Shown: positions 1 through 11,066 of the stretch, one piece after another
Position numbering within the stretch: the stretch's first letter is position 1
How the letters are laid out: every line of letters begins with the position of its first letter
From: Rhodocollybia butyracea
Lineage: Eukaryota > Basidiomycota > Agaricomycetes > Agaricales > Omphalotaceae
Direction of reading: 5' to 3'
NCBI GenBank assembly: GCA_015501585.1
Contig: JADNRY010000122.1
Span: forward strand, 1 to 64,000
Length of the DNA: 64,000 nucleotides
Made by a program: the position numbers and the translations under genes
Notes under the pieces: model-generated
The model's database searches: none
What the model saw: the letters and a program-made list of their open reading frames with translations, nothing else
Told to the model about the DNA's origin: nothing

Positions 1-283
1 CATAGCACAGATAAGATATTGATAGATAAGATAAAATATAAGATAAAGCAAATGAATAGAAATCTGTGACACTTTGGGAGAGATTGTTATGACTCGATCA
101 ATAGTCTCGTCCAAACCTTCACAGTACGTAACTCGGTGGTAACAATGATAAGAGAAATTAATGGAGATTATAGAGCAAGCCTTTCCGTTTGATGAAACCG
201 CTAGGCAAAAAATATATACTCAAACAACTAGGCTCAAGTAAAGTTAGTAACTAGTTTGTAATACAAAACTCACAGAAGTTATT

Positions 284-690
284 ATTTGGAGATAGCTCGA
301 CAAATAATAATAAGATTACCCTTGGAGATGGCTCGACAAGCAGTAATATGAATCAGAACTAATACTCGGAGATGGCTCAACAAGTAGTAGTGAGTGTGGT
401 GTCTAATACTCGGAGATAGCTCAACAAGTAATAGTGAGTGTGGTGTCTAGTACTCGGAGATAGCTCAACAAGTAATAGTGAGTGTGATGTCTAATACTTG
501 GAGATAGCTCAACAAGTAATAGGAAGTTGCAACTCGGAGATAGCTCAACAAGTGGCAATTAAAGAAGTATTCACTAGGAGATAGCTCAACAGGTGAATAT
601 TAGTGGATACAACTTGGAGTTAGCTCAACAAGATGTATAAATGTGTATTGTAACTTGGAGATAGCTCAACAATATACAATGAGTTGGTCT
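284..690. repeat. 44-bp-class minisatellite
   Basis: At least eight degenerate head-to-tail copies share the core GGAGATAGCTCAACAAG. The central copies (about 361-490) repeat every 44 bp and the outer copies vary in length. There is no convincing ORF. The flanks (1-283 and 691-800) show nothing I can name. Confidence 0.85.
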
Positions 691-799
691 GGTGATTCAC
701 ACAAGTGATAACAGCAAACAAGTGGGGGTTTGGATTTAAGAAAAATAATACGTCTACTGTACATTGGTAAATCTAGACTACTTATATACTGTGCAATGT

Positions 800-1135
800 G
801 TACTAGTTAGGAAATGCTGCGGAATGACTAGATTTGAGTCATAACTGCGGAAATACTGCGGATGAGTCAGTCTGACTATGTAATGCTGTGCAATGACTAA
901 TATTGAGTCATGTATGCGGAACCGTAGTTGACTCAGATATCTGGCTGTGCAATGACTGATATTGAGTCATTGATGTAAAGAGGCTATGCAATGATGTCAT
1001 AGCTGTGGAGCAGTGATGTGATATCATAACTGCGGAGCAATGGAATGACATCATGATTGTGGAGTAGCAAGATGACATCATAGTTGTGGAGCTAGAATGA
1101 TGTCATGACTGTGCAGACTGTGCAGTGACTGTTAA
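800..1135. repeat. Degenerate tandem repeat built on TGAGTCAT/GATGTCAT and TGCGGA/TGTGGA
   Basis: Short units alternate a TGACTCA-like or TGACATCA-like word with TGCGGA or TGTGGAG, at spacings of about 25-45 bp. The first half uses GAGTCAT and the second half GATGTCAT, as if one array drifted into another. No coding potential is seen. Confidence 0.6.
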
Positions 1136-1299
1136 AGATCATTCTGGTGTTCTGGAAGAATGTGTGCAGCATTAACCCAAATGGTGTTGAATAACTAATG
1201 AATGTAAAATGATAAGTAGAAGTATTAATGATAGTGTTCATAGTTGATTACAGAAGAAAAAAGATTGGGTGTATAGGATTTAGATCCGGGTCATAACAG

Positions 1300-3799
1300 A
1301 GATGTCAGCCTCCAGAGTGGAATAAGATGGTGCAGGAGAGATGTCAGTTTACATGTGAAGTGTGTGCAACCTTGGGAGTGTTTTGGTGGGCTAATTGCAG
1401 CTACATGGGGCAGTGGGAAGAGAAGGGAAGCTGCTGGCTCATGCTGAGTTGGATCTGGCCAAGGACAGGTTGGACATGACCAGGGGCAACTTGGACATGA
1501 CCAAGGTTAGATTGGACATGACCAGGGGTGACCAAGGACAACTTGGACATGACCAAGGTTAGATTGGACATGACCAAGGTTAGATTGGACATGTCCAAGG
1601 TTGTACATCATTTAAGGCATTTTAAAAATTACTATATTAGGAAATTTTTAAATTTCTATAGTGGCTGAGGTCAAAGCTGTTTTTATTACCAAATTAGGCA
1701 ATTATCAAACACTTATGTTTTTCTCATAGAGTTAGACACATTTGGTATTTTTGATAAATTACTATATTAGGCAATTTTATTTCAATAGAGTTTTATTTCT
1801 TAATTAGGCAATTTCAAAAGTTTGCAGTGGATGAGGTCAAAGCTGTTTTCATTGCCTAATTAAGAAGTGAGAAATCTTTTGCAGTGGATGAGGCCAAAGC
1901 TGTTTTTATTACTTAATTGAGAATTCACAAACCTTTTGCAGTGGATGAGGTCAAAGCTGTTTCACTACCTAATTGGGAAATGGCCAAACTCACCACAAAA
2001 AACTGTCTGGACTCTATGGCATTGTACCCTGGTATAATAGGTACATTTCTACTACTCAGGAGTACTTCACACTGTCCTGAGAGAGTGGGTAATAACTGTT
2101 CTCTGTATATCTATACATAAATTTCGCTTTTTTGACCATCAAAGCATTAATAGGGGAAGCTGTGGGTGAGAGATTGGGTTCAAAATTGAGGAGCAGTGTC
2201 CCAGGACACTTTCTCAGGACAGTGTGAAGTACTCCTGAGTAGTAGAAATGTACCTATGATACCAGGGTACAATGCCATAGAGGCCTGTGGCCCCCACTGC
2301 CCTGGATACTCTGATACTTATCCTTTAATTTCGAAAAAATGGGGGTTTTTGATGGGAAATTTAAAAGATCAATAAGAACTGATCTCCCATGGGAAATCTA
2401 AATATATCAGAGACCCAGAAAGGGTAGAGAACATATCAGGGTATCAGGGGATGAAAAGGATCAGCCTTATCCATGTCAATTTGCATGTTATATCAAGCAA
2501 TCTTTAGACTCACCTCTTTTCATTAATTTCCTTTTATGGACATACAGCTTTGTCCTCATCCACTAAAATCAAAGGTCATCGAAAAATATTTTGCAATCCA
2601 ACCCCTTCCCACCACAGGATTGCCTTCATTTGGGGTAAGCCACCTGTTCTATTTATGGAGAAGGGGTCTGGATGCCTACTACAAGTTCTTGTCCTCATGG
2701 ACAGAGTCCAGACAGTTTTTGTGGTGGGTTTGGCCATTTCCCAATTAGGTAGTGAAACAGCTTTGACCTCATCCACTGCAAAAGGTTTGTGAATTCTCAA
2801 TTAAGTAATAAAAACAGCTTTGGCCTCATCCACTGCAAAAGATTTCTCACTTCTTAATTAGGCAATGAAAACAGCTTTGACCTCATCCACTGCAAACTTT
2901 TGAAATTGCCTAATTAAGAAATAAAACTCTATTGAAATAAAATTGCCTAATATAGTAATTTATCAAAAATACCAAATGTGTCTAACTCTATGAGAAAAAC
3001 ATAAGTGTTTGATAATTGCCTAATTTGGTAATAAAAACAGCTTTGACCTCAGCCACTATAGAAATTTAAAAATTTCCTAATATAGTAATTTTTAAAATGC
3101 CTTAAATGATGTACAACCTTGGACATGTCCAATCTAACCTTGGTCATGTCCAATCTAACCTTGGTCATGTCCAAGTTGTCCTTGGTCACCCCTGGTCATG
3201 TCCAATCTAACCTTGGTCATGTCCAAGTTGCCCCTGGTCATGTCCAACCTGTCCTTGGCCAGATCCAACTCAGCATGAGCCAGCAGCTTCCCTTCTCTTC
3301 CCACTGCCCCATGTAGCTGCAATTAGCCCACCAAAACACTCCCAAGGTTGCACACACTTCACATGTAAACTGACATCTCTCCTGCACCATCTTATTCCAC
3401 TCTGGAGGCTGACATCTCTCCCAAAGCATTTTATACTGCTTTCCAAGCATCCCCTACTCCTCCCTCAGCATCCTCTACTCCCCTCTGTCACCTCCACTGC
3501 ACCCCCTACTCCTACCCTGGAAGTTCCACACCCCTCCCAAGAGGTCTCCCTCCTCTCCCACAAGGTACCCTATCCCTGCCAGGGCATACCCTATCCTACC
3601 CCTGGTCATGACCAACTTGACCCAGGTGACCAGGTCATGGCCTACTTGCTTGGACATGACCCACTTCCCTGGACATGACCAAGCCATCCTGGACATGACC
3701 AAGGCACCTTGGATTTGCCAGGGACTTTGAGTCTTTTTAGTCAGGTCAATGTAACAAAAGTGTAGACTAATAAGACTAAAAAAGTGGTTGCCTGAAGTG
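1300..3799. mobile_element. Fold-back transposon, copy A (left end truncated)
   Basis: Two long arms are reverse complements of one another: about 1301-2014 pairs with about 2699-3419. The arms carry arrays of TTGGACATGACCAAGGTTAG-type repeats and several copies of GCAGTGGATGAGGTCAAAGC, a word shared with the other fold-back elements in this window. The right end (about 3716-3799) carries the family terminus: a block reading CAATGTAACAAAAGTG, ending in GGTTGCCTGAAGTG. The matching left terminus is missing, so this copy is truncated near 1300. The identical 65-residue ORFs on opposite strands at 1401-1598 and 3119-3316 are translations of the palindromic arms, not genes. Confidence 0.8.
2008..2285. 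repeat. Inner palindrome nested in fold-back copy A
   Basis: Between the long arms, 2008-2085 is the near-perfect reverse complement of about 2207-2285 (ACTCTATGGCATTGTACCCTG against its complement). The whole unit could therefore fold as a hairpin within a hairpin. A related word, TACCAGGGTACAATG, recurs near 36510 in copy C2. Confidence 0.75.
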
Positions 3800-4384
3800 A
3801 CTCTGAACTGTTCATTGAGGGGTAAATAGCACATACTGAGGCCTGAGAATACTTGGGTGCTTAAAATGGGACAAGGGGACCATACTAGGACCCATAAATA
3901 TACATAAATGAAGTCTCAATCTGTGCCAGCAATGAAATAGTAATTTCTCCTTATTTAGACATAATACAGCAGTGGGAACCTTTTATCCTTCAGGTGAAAG
4001 GTATATTGGATGTCAAATTCCATGTAGAGTCCAAATATGAGTATAGCTACCGAAGAAATCATGTAGGTTGTGGCTAAACTGCATTAAAATTCCAAATGTC
4101 CGGTCACTTATGGACATAGCGAGTAGTCATGTCACGTAGTCACTTATCTTCAGTTTATGCATTCATGTTCATCGTGTATCCGACTCACTGAGTGGCTCGG
4201 GCCACTCCATCATGGTGATGAGAGTGACTTCATTCTTCATGCTACTCTTTTAGCTACTTGTGTGACTCTGCATTACGGCTATTTTTGATGCTTGCAGCTG
4301 TCATTTTCACCAACGTCATCCATTTGTTTTGCCAGCCATCCAACTCATTTTCGATGTTTTTTTGGTCATTACCACCATGCATTA
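3800..4384. other. Intergenic flank of the first Harbinger-like element, no gene seen
   Basis: No supportable ORF. It holds one copy (4119-4212) of a direct repeat found again at 8758-8844. Confidence 0.5.
4119..4212 (+). repeat. Direct repeat, copy 1 (partner at 8758-8844)
   Basis: About 90 bp including TAGTCATGTCACGTAGTCAC and GACTCACTGAGTGGCT recurs with few changes about 4.6 kb downstream, on the other side of the Harbinger-like element. It may be an LTR or retroelement leader remnant, but no full LTR could be delimited. Confidence 0.7.
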
Positions 4385-4510
4385 GGGCGTTTCACGACGG
4401 GTTGAAATCCTTTTTTGATCCTTTTTTGATTTCTTTTTTAGCTCTTTTTTGAACTCTTTTTTCACTCAAAAAAGGCCGAAAAAAGACGAAAAAACGGTTC
4501 CGTCGTGAAC
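4385..4510 (+). repeat. Left TIR and phased A-tract region of element a
   Basis: The 17-bp TIR (4385-4401) is followed by five runs of TTTTTT spaced about 11-12 bp apart (4410-4470), then A-runs and a degenerate second copy of the TIR word (GTTCCGTCGTGAAC, about 4497-4510). Such phasing is typical of intrinsically bent DNA. A role in transposase binding is inference. Confidence 0.75.
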
Positions 4511-4593
4511 CCCCCCACCTAGATATATATATTTTCAGTACATGAACTAGTCAACTGTAAATTGAGAATAATTTTGGCTCTTGTCCCATCATC

Positions 4594-6126
4594 ATGCCTA
4601 GAGTATCCGCACGTCAGCGCATCCTTCGTGGTGCCTTTAAATACGCTCAACAACTTCAGGAATGGCGACAAAAACGGCGTGCCGCCGTCGATACCTCAGA
4701 CAATGATTCCGTCAGCGGCAACCATGACGACGACAGCTCTGATGCCTCTTCTCTTTCCTCTCTCTCTTCTCTCTCTTCCCTGTCTTCCATTGCCTCAACT
4801 TCAGAGGCTGATCATATTTCCACAAGCTCATCTGAAGAAGAATGGGAAGAAGAGCGCTATAGGAACCACTTTTGGGCTACTCGAGAATGGATAGACGAAA
4901 TTCGCCGGACACGCATTCTCTTCCCAAACAAGGTCCATAAACGTTCACAGCTTGTTCTGGTTCTTGAGCTTTACAAGAATGATGATCCTAAACGGTTTCG
5001 GCGCAATCTTCGAGTCTCCCCCTCTACCTTTGATCAACTTCTCACCAGGATTTTGAGCCATCCAGTCTTTATCAGTCAGGGTTCAGCACAGCAGATATCA
5101 ACTGACCGCCAACTCGCTATCACTTTGTTTCGCCTAGGCCACTTTGGACACAGTGCATCTGTGGAATCAATTGCACAATGGGCAGGAACATCAGCAGGGA
5201 CTGTGGTAAATGCCACTCGCAGGGTTATGGTAGCTTTTCTATCACTTCATGACCAAGTGATACGCTGGCCCACAGCAAAGATGAAGGAGGAAGCAAAGGA
5301 ATGGGTAGAGGCTGCCACTTGCACTGCTTGGAGAGATGGCTGGCTTTTTGTTGATGGAACACTGGTTCCTCTGGCCGAGAAGCCTGCTTTTCATGGCGAG
5401 GCGTATTTCGATAGAAAGTCAAACTACTCGCTCAATGTCCAGGTATGTATTTGTCTTCTCTGTTCATACTGGTATACTCATGACTGTTACAGCTCATCAA
5501 CCTTCCTAACCTTCGTATTGTTGACTATGTTATTGGTCACTGCGGCAGTACACATGATTCCACCGCATTCAGCGAATCTCGCACACGGCTACAACGACAA
5601 CAGCTTCTTGGTACTGGAGAGTGGATATGGGCAGACTCAGCCTATCCTATCGAAGCCTGGTGCCTTACACCTTACAAGAAGCCGCACAATCGAGTCCCTG
5701 ATAACAAGACTTTTAACTTCTGGGTATCTCATGTATGTTAATAACCGAGCCCAATGATATCCATCTAATGCACTGTTACAGGTACGCATTCGCTCCGAGC
5801 ATGCTGTCGGTCATCTCAAAGGCCGTTTTCAGTCACTTTGTGGACTGCGTCAACAAATCTCAAGCGAGCAATCACATCTACGGGCCTTAGAGTGGATACG
5901 GACCTGCCTCATTGTCCATACACTTATTCATGATATAGAGCAGGGAGATGAGGTGGATGTAGCATGGGAGGAGGAGCTCATTCAACAGGGCTTGTCATCT
6001 GATTCCTCTTCTGAGTCTGATGGTGAGGATGATCGTGTGCAAGCTGAGGTTCGTCGAGAGTCGGCTGGCCAACGTAAGCGTAGAAAAGTCCAAAACGATT
6101 TATTCGCTAGTGGTAGAATAGTCTAA
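4594..6126 (+). CDS. PIF/Harbinger-type DDE transposase
   Basis: This is the predicted catalytic transposase of element a: an RNase-H-fold DDE nuclease that would cut at the TIRs in the nucleus. Three exons (4594-5442, 5493-5732, 5782-6126) with introns of 50 and 49 bp (GTATGT...CAG) join in phase 0 to give 477 residues. The N-terminus is a low-complexity Ser/Asp-rich stretch (about 35-75), followed by a helical DNA-binding-like region. The catalytic residues fit the HARBI1/DDE_4 pattern: D254 in FVDGTL, D305 in GSTHDS and E369 in EHAVGHLKGRF. The C-terminal tail is acidic and then basic (KRRK). The start is the first ATG of the open frame. The neighbouring minus-strand gene is its likely partner. 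No disabling mutation was found, so this is the best candidate in the window for an active transposase. Confidence 0.9.
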
Positions 6127-6143
6127 TTAATTTGTATGACATA

Positions 6144-7657
6144 CTAGATGGAATTGTTATTAAAGGAATTAGAGAACTGGTTGAAGCTCATGTCTGGATA
6201 CTCCGAGTTACTACTTGCGCTAGATAACATGTCAAATCCATCACTGCCCATACCATTAGAAGACCCTTCAACAAAGCTTGGATATCCATTATCACCCATG
6301 CTCATACCCTGTGAGACAACCCTACCTCCCCCTTGGCCTCCAAACGTCCTGAGCAAGTTGTTCGTCAGAGCAAGGGTTTGTTGGGTAGTTTGCGCTTGCG
6401 CTACTGATGCCTGCCGGTCCAGCTCCAACTTTTTCTCGTCAAGCTTCATCTTGTCTCGCTTTGCGGCCAGACGAGCTTCTGCTAATTCAAGTTCCTTCAA
6501 GCGAATTGCAGTGCAGGTGTCCCGGCGCTGAGCGGCATTGTCAAGTTCCTTCAGATGAACCTCGTCCAAAGAACCAGCATCCAAAGCATGTTTCCTCCCA
6601 CCTAATTTCTGGTCCGCATTCCTCTTCCTGTCTTTTCCAGGCTTCTCTCGTGATACTAGATCAGCCTTCTTTGATTCCGGCTCTTCGGTCTTCCCCTTTC
6701 CCTTGCACTTTACCTGAATAGCACTGGAATCCTCTGCAAGTTCATCATGTTCGTCATCTGCCCAGACACTTCCAGGTGCTGAACTTGTGGTGTAGGCATC
6801 AGTTTTCCAAGCTTCGTCAAGACCACTATCTGCCGCCTTGTCCACCTCATCATTACTCTCATCTGGACCTGGGAGGGGACTACCGGGAGCAGAGAGAGCT
6901 TGTCCGAAGAGCTGAGCTGCGTTGCCGGAGTGGTCGCCACCACCAGAAGCATTACTAACACCAATCGGATTGTAATTCGGCAGTTCCGACCACATCGCAT
7001 GTAACTCGTCCCAGAATTCCCATTCCTCTCTGATTTGCTCTATACAAACAAAAGGTAAGTAAAATATCTGAATCAGAGACTTATCACATGCCTATAACGT
7101 TGGCGGCTTGGTCTTCTGGCAAAAGACCCCCACCTGTGTCTTTCAACTTCCGAACGTGTTTGGAATAAACTTTTTTGAGCCTGTGCGATGTAAGTAAGTA
7201 TAAAAAAGCTCAATAGAAGAATAGCTCACTTTGCAAACTGCTGCTGCAAAGACGTAGCAAAACGGTGGGTATCCTTCTGATACTCTTCTGCCCACTCTTC
7301 TGCCACAGGCTCACCATCATCAGATGTGAAGACATGTTCTGCGAGGGTGCTAAACATGTTAATTTTTCCTTCCTTTCCCTGTGATTTTTTACGGTCCTCT
7401 GCCTTCGCATCAGCTGTAGAATCACTGAACAACTTGAGACGAAATTCAACGTTGTCATTCAGATACTGAAGCGCTTTGTGTATCCAGCTTGGATTGTCCA
7501 CCCATTCGATGGGCTTTGCACGCTCCTTCTTCGCCTTGGGAGGAGCAACATCGGCCTTCTTGCTGCGAGGTTTCTTCACCATGGCTTTATCACCAGCGGC
7601 TTTAGAGGTGGCTTCAGTAGTAGTGATGGTAGTGGGGTTTTTTGTGTTTTTCCTCAT
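6144..7657 (-). CDS. Harbinger partner: SANT/Myb-like domain plus coiled coil
   Basis: Second gene of element a, probably a DNA-binding partner needed by the transposase, as in other Harbinger systems that pair a transposase with a Myb/SANT-like protein. Exons 7657-7230, 7180-7092 and 7039-6144 join to 470 residues. Intron 1 is GT-AG (49 bp). Intron 2 is best read as a GC-AG intron (7091-7040, donor GCATGT). After a Lys-rich N-terminus, a SANT-like region starts near residue 50 (EWVDNPSW) and runs through a conserved-looking FRLKLFSDSTADAKAE segment. WEFWDELHAMWSELPNYNP follows. An acidic/basic linker leads to a coiled coil around LKELELAEARLAAKRDKMKL and a Gly/Ser/Asn-rich tail. The start at 7657 is the first ATG in frame. 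The domain assignment is by pattern and is moderately sure. Confidence 0.75.
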
Positions 7658-7744
7658 GCTCAAGGAGGGGACAAGCGGCAAAAGTGTTTACAGGTTGTAG
7701 CCGTAGAGTAGCGTAGCATAGAGAGATACAGGGTACAGTTGGTT

Positions 7745-7944
7745 ACACATTACTTGTTGAGTAAGCAAAAAGACCGGAAAAAAGGTTATGGAAAAAAGGC
7801 CAGTGATGCAGAAAAGGCCATCGAGCCTTTTCTGCATCACCGGAAAAAAGGATCCTTTTTTCGAAAAAATGATGTGAAAAAAGAAACCAAAAAAGGAGTC
7901 AAAAAAGGCTCAAAAAAGGCCGGCAGTCCCGTCGTGAAACGCCC
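7745..7944 (-). repeat. Right TIR, phased A-tracts and hairpin of element a
   Basis: A run of AAAAAA tracts at about 11-12 bp spacing leads into the terminal CCCGTCGTGAAACGCCC (7928-7944). Near 7800-7845 a hairpin pairs GTGATGCAGAAAAGGC with GCCTTTTCTGCATCAC. The small + strand ORF here (7739-7960) is a by-product of the A-tracts. Confidence 0.75.
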
Positions 7945-8070
7945 TATTGACTACTCGTAACCCCTACACCCTCATTTCATGCACTCAGCTTGCTCAACAT
8001 AACCATGAATTACACTCACAACTTCACGTTGATGTTGCCAGAACTAGTCATCTGTTCAGAAATCCTCAGA

Positions 8071-8097
8071 CAGACAGACAGACAGACAGACAGAGAT
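8071..8097. repeat. (CAGA)n microsatellite
   Basis: About six uninterrupted CAGA units. Confidence 0.9.
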
Positions 8098-8175
8098 AGA
8101 ATAGGACATTCAGATTGGAATTGGCATGGGTTTTAGCATCAGGATTTGTTCAGTTTGGTCTTTGGTTTTTGTTAA

Positions 8176-8336
8176 AGATGGACACGAGTCCGGTTCTTTA
8201 CAGGGGACCCGCGGGTTTGACCCATGAGAAAACCCGTCTGGTTGGGATCCGCCGGATCCCGGTACCCGTTTCCACGGGTCCCGGCCAAGTCACGGGTCAT
8301 GTTTATGAAAATAACCCAAACCCGCGGGTACCCGGA
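8176..8336. mobile_element. hAT-like non-autonomous relic
   Basis: A GC-rich segment starts with GATGGACACGAGTCCGG and ends with CCCGCGGGTACCCGGACAT. It is full of GGGTxCCCG words and resembles the ends of the hAT-like element at 16759-18416 (GATGTCCACGAGTCC). Ends are approximate and no 8-bp duplication was found. The rest of 7947-8757 contains nothing else I can name. Confidence 0.45.
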
Positions 8337-8757
8337 CATTTTCAGCATCAATATATATTGAGCACAATATTTTACTATAAGTACATGGATTATTACTACT
8401 TACTACTATTTAACATGTACAAATCACTAGTCATTTAGCTGGGGGGAAGAAACAAAGTTAAAACAAATTTGTGGCCCCTTATATAAGGCTCACACTGCCC
8501 CAGAACCTTTGTTGATATGTCCAGGAGTCATGTACAATGGTCACATCACCCAGTGGCAGCTCTATATAAGGTACTGCAACTGTGTTTCTTCCCCCTAAGA
8601 AGCAACTGTTCATGTACTTAAATAGTTTATAATGTAGGTAAATGTTGTGTCCATCCTTAGTTTTTGTAGGCAACGAGGGCGTTGCCATATTTTAATGGGG
8701 GCACATGGAGTAGGGGCGGTCCGGAGCTAGTCCGCCAAGTTAGGCGCTCATACATAT

Positions 8758-8844
8758 AGTCATGTCACGTAGTCACTTATCTTCCGTTTATGCACTCATG
8801 TTCATTGTGTATCTGACTCACTGAGTGGCTTGGGTCACTCCAAT
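8758..8844 (+). repeat. Direct repeat, copy 2 (partner at 4119-4212)
   Basis: Same sequence as the 4119 copy with a few substitutions. Here it precedes 1.5 kb of pyrimidine-rich DNA and a copia-type gag remnant, which would suit an LTR or leader origin. Confidence 0.65.
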
Positions 8845-10322
8845 GGGTAACTTGAAGTGCTGTGCAGCTTATGAGCAAAATCTGGGTGAACTGGACACTG
8901 CACAGCCATTTCCAGTGGCTTCGAGTACATCCACATTCTGCCGATTGCCAGCATGCAGAGTGCAATGCTTTGAAAAATGCTTAAAAACGGGGTCATTGTC
9001 ATGCCCTAGGCATATACAGACTGCCGATGTTTCCTGCTTACCATTACATAACCTGCTTCCGCCGCATTTCTGGTTCCGATACACTTCCACTTTGCTTCCG
9101 TTTTACTTTTTCCTTCACTGTACACTTTCTATGATCCCGTCGATCCATTCTCCATCATTCTTACAATCATACATATGCTTTATGCTCATCCCGCTGCTTC
9201 CACTTATGTTCATTGTTGTCTTTCATCCCTTGTACTTCTTTTGGCTATTCTTGTCTTTTCTACTCTCAGATTATTACCTATCGCTACTCCGGTCCTCGAG
9301 TACCCTTTATATAGTTCCGTACCATGTCAAGTACAGTAGATTGGAAATATTGCTTAACCCCTTGACTCGTGTGCCCTTGTGTGTTCCGGTTTCTCGCTTT
9401 ATCTGTTTCTTTAACTCTGTTTCTTCACTCCATCGTTTTCACAACCTCTGCAATTTACTATCATCTATTTGGTTCCGCTCTGTTTGCGCCGCATCAGGTC
9501 AGCTACCGCTTGACCTTCCGCTTCCGCTCATATCGCTATCAAAGCCGCTTGCACTTAGTGGGTCCTACCCTTCAAGTCGGAAACTCATCTACTCTTAGGC
9601 TTACTCGCCAAGTTCATTCTATCGCCTGTACGGACCTGCCGTCCCTACATTAGTCCCTTGGACGATCCCGACACAAGTCTTACATCCCATAGGCACTTCG
9701 GAACCGTTCTACACTCACATCCTTTCACATCTCAAACCAACTTTCCCAGTTCGGCTGAACAACAGAAGTACGGAGCGTATCCGCACTTTGGTTTCCAGGT
9801 TTGTAACCCGCGCTCAAAGGATTCCGCCTAGATCCTTACAGTCATACCCTTACTACTGTACTGTATAACTACAATCAAGTGTTCTCAAGCCGGTGAGGAT
9901 GTGTGAACCCCGTGGCTATGCCATGGGTCTTTAAAGCTTGTATCTGTTGATCTTATGTTATTATGTCATCTATATGTTTGTGGATTCATGCCATAACAAA
10001 AGCAGAAAATTTTCTGCCTTCATTATGTTACTTACATATGTCCCATGTGACACATTCTTTTAATTGCATTCTACATATATTGACACCTCAGCATCGTTCT
10101 ACCACTGTCGCTGAGGTTAGTACTCACATTCTTTACCTCTTGTACTTATTACTGACTATGTACCTAGAACTCTCTTTTATTTCAATAGTTTCAATAGGTT
10201 ATGGGCCCTGGTAGCCTGTACTGAATAATGAAGCTTCTCTACCGCGCACAAGACCTTGGAACACACTCATTTCACTCTCTCACACTCGTTCATTCACCTA
10301 CACATCCCATACATTTGTCCAC
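8845..10322 (+). other. Probable retroelement leader/LTR DNA upstream of a gag remnant
   Basis: CT-rich sequence with many TTCCGCT words. The 257-codon open frame at 8825-9598 is compositional (Leu/Ser/Phe-rich, no recognisable domain) and I do not call it a gene. A tract of similar style occurs at about 42340-42650. No LTR boundary or primer-binding site could be fixed. Confidence 0.35.
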
Positions 10323-10939
10323 ATGTCCTCTACATCTGCCACATCATCTGATTCCATTCAAATTCCTACCCTTATTTACGGGACCTATTCTCAATGGGTT
10401 GGCCCTATTTCTGGCAGGCTCCAGAGGGCTATGGTCTGGAGATTCTGCAGTGGAGAGATGTCTGTCTATCCTTAAACCTTCCGATCCTCATCCATTGCCT
10501 AATGACACCTCTGCTGCTGACTGGGCTGCTGTTAGACATGATCACAGGGAGGATATGCGATCCTACGAGGATTCAATTACTTGTAATGACAAGGCTATTG
10601 GGATCATTAAAGAGCACCTTGCGCCGGAGCAGCTTCTTCTCATTGAAAAGCTCACATCTGCCAAGGACGCCTGGACTAAGCTTAAGGAAGCTCATGCTAG
10701 CACTACCGCTGGTCTTGAAGCCTTCTATGAAGCGTGGTATGATGGATAAACGGTATGAACATGGTGATAACATGCAGGATCATGTTAACTTCTATGCTCT
10801 CGAGAACAAGAAGCTCTCTGACACTGACACTTTTGGAGCCCAGTTCCTTGCGGAACTTATGCTCACTTCTCTTCCTCCTACTGTCAATGCTCCTAACACT
10901 TGGGAGACATTAATTGGTCTGGTATGTACTGGTCCTTGA
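10323..10939 (+). pseudogene. Ty1/copia-type gag fragment, frameshifted
   Basis: Remnant of the capsid-like Gag of a copia LTR retrotransposon. Starting at ATG 10323, the frame reads IPTLIYGTYSQWVGPISG, then LQRAMVWRFCSGE. That is the usual start of the UBN2-type gag region (a short 'substrate' strand followed by QW). The frame then shifts near 10475 into LPNDTSAADWAAVRHDHRED and AKDAWTKLKEAH, and again near 10735 into HGDNMQDHVNFYALENKKL and LTSLPPTV. Together these follow the order of copia gag: AxxW, IxxxL, DAWxxL, then a helical region. Two frameshifts, and the lack of any zinc knuckle, protease, integrase or RT downstream, mean this is a dead 5' fragment. Confidence 0.65.
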
Positions 10940-11066
10940 AATGTGTTACAAAACAACTGTAACAACTAATGAACAATACTGCACTAAAACAGACTATCAA
11001 ATTTAGGAGCGAGGTTGAGTTGTCAGAGATTGCTCTGGGATAACAATAAGATTGGATTAAGCTAGC

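Larger units (their letters stand above)
4385..7944. mobile_element. PIF/Harbinger-like DNA transposon 'a', apparently intact
   Basis: The unit is 3,560 bp. It starts at 4385 with GGGCGTTTCACGACGGG and ends at 7944 with the exact reverse complement. A TA dinucleotide sits immediately outside each end, consistent with a 2-bp TA duplication. It carries a DDE transposase (+) and a SANT-like/coiled-coil protein (-) whose stop codons are 17 bp apart. Both ORFs splice cleanly without stops or frameshifts, so this copy may still be autonomous. The subterminal regions carry helically phased A/T tracts. Confidence 0.85.

Noticed and set aside
284..690. CRISPR-like array of repeats
   Set aside because: Units are degenerate, spacers are not unique and the context is eukaryotic; it is a minisatellite.
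1401..3316. Identical 65-aa ORFs on opposite strands (MDMSNLTLVMSNLTL...)
   Set aside because: They are translations of the tandem repeat in the two arms of fold-back copy A; no gene.
8825..9598. 257-codon ORF on the plus strand
   Set aside because: Pyrimidine-rich composition gives an open Leu/Ser/Phe frame; no domain, splice logic or start context.
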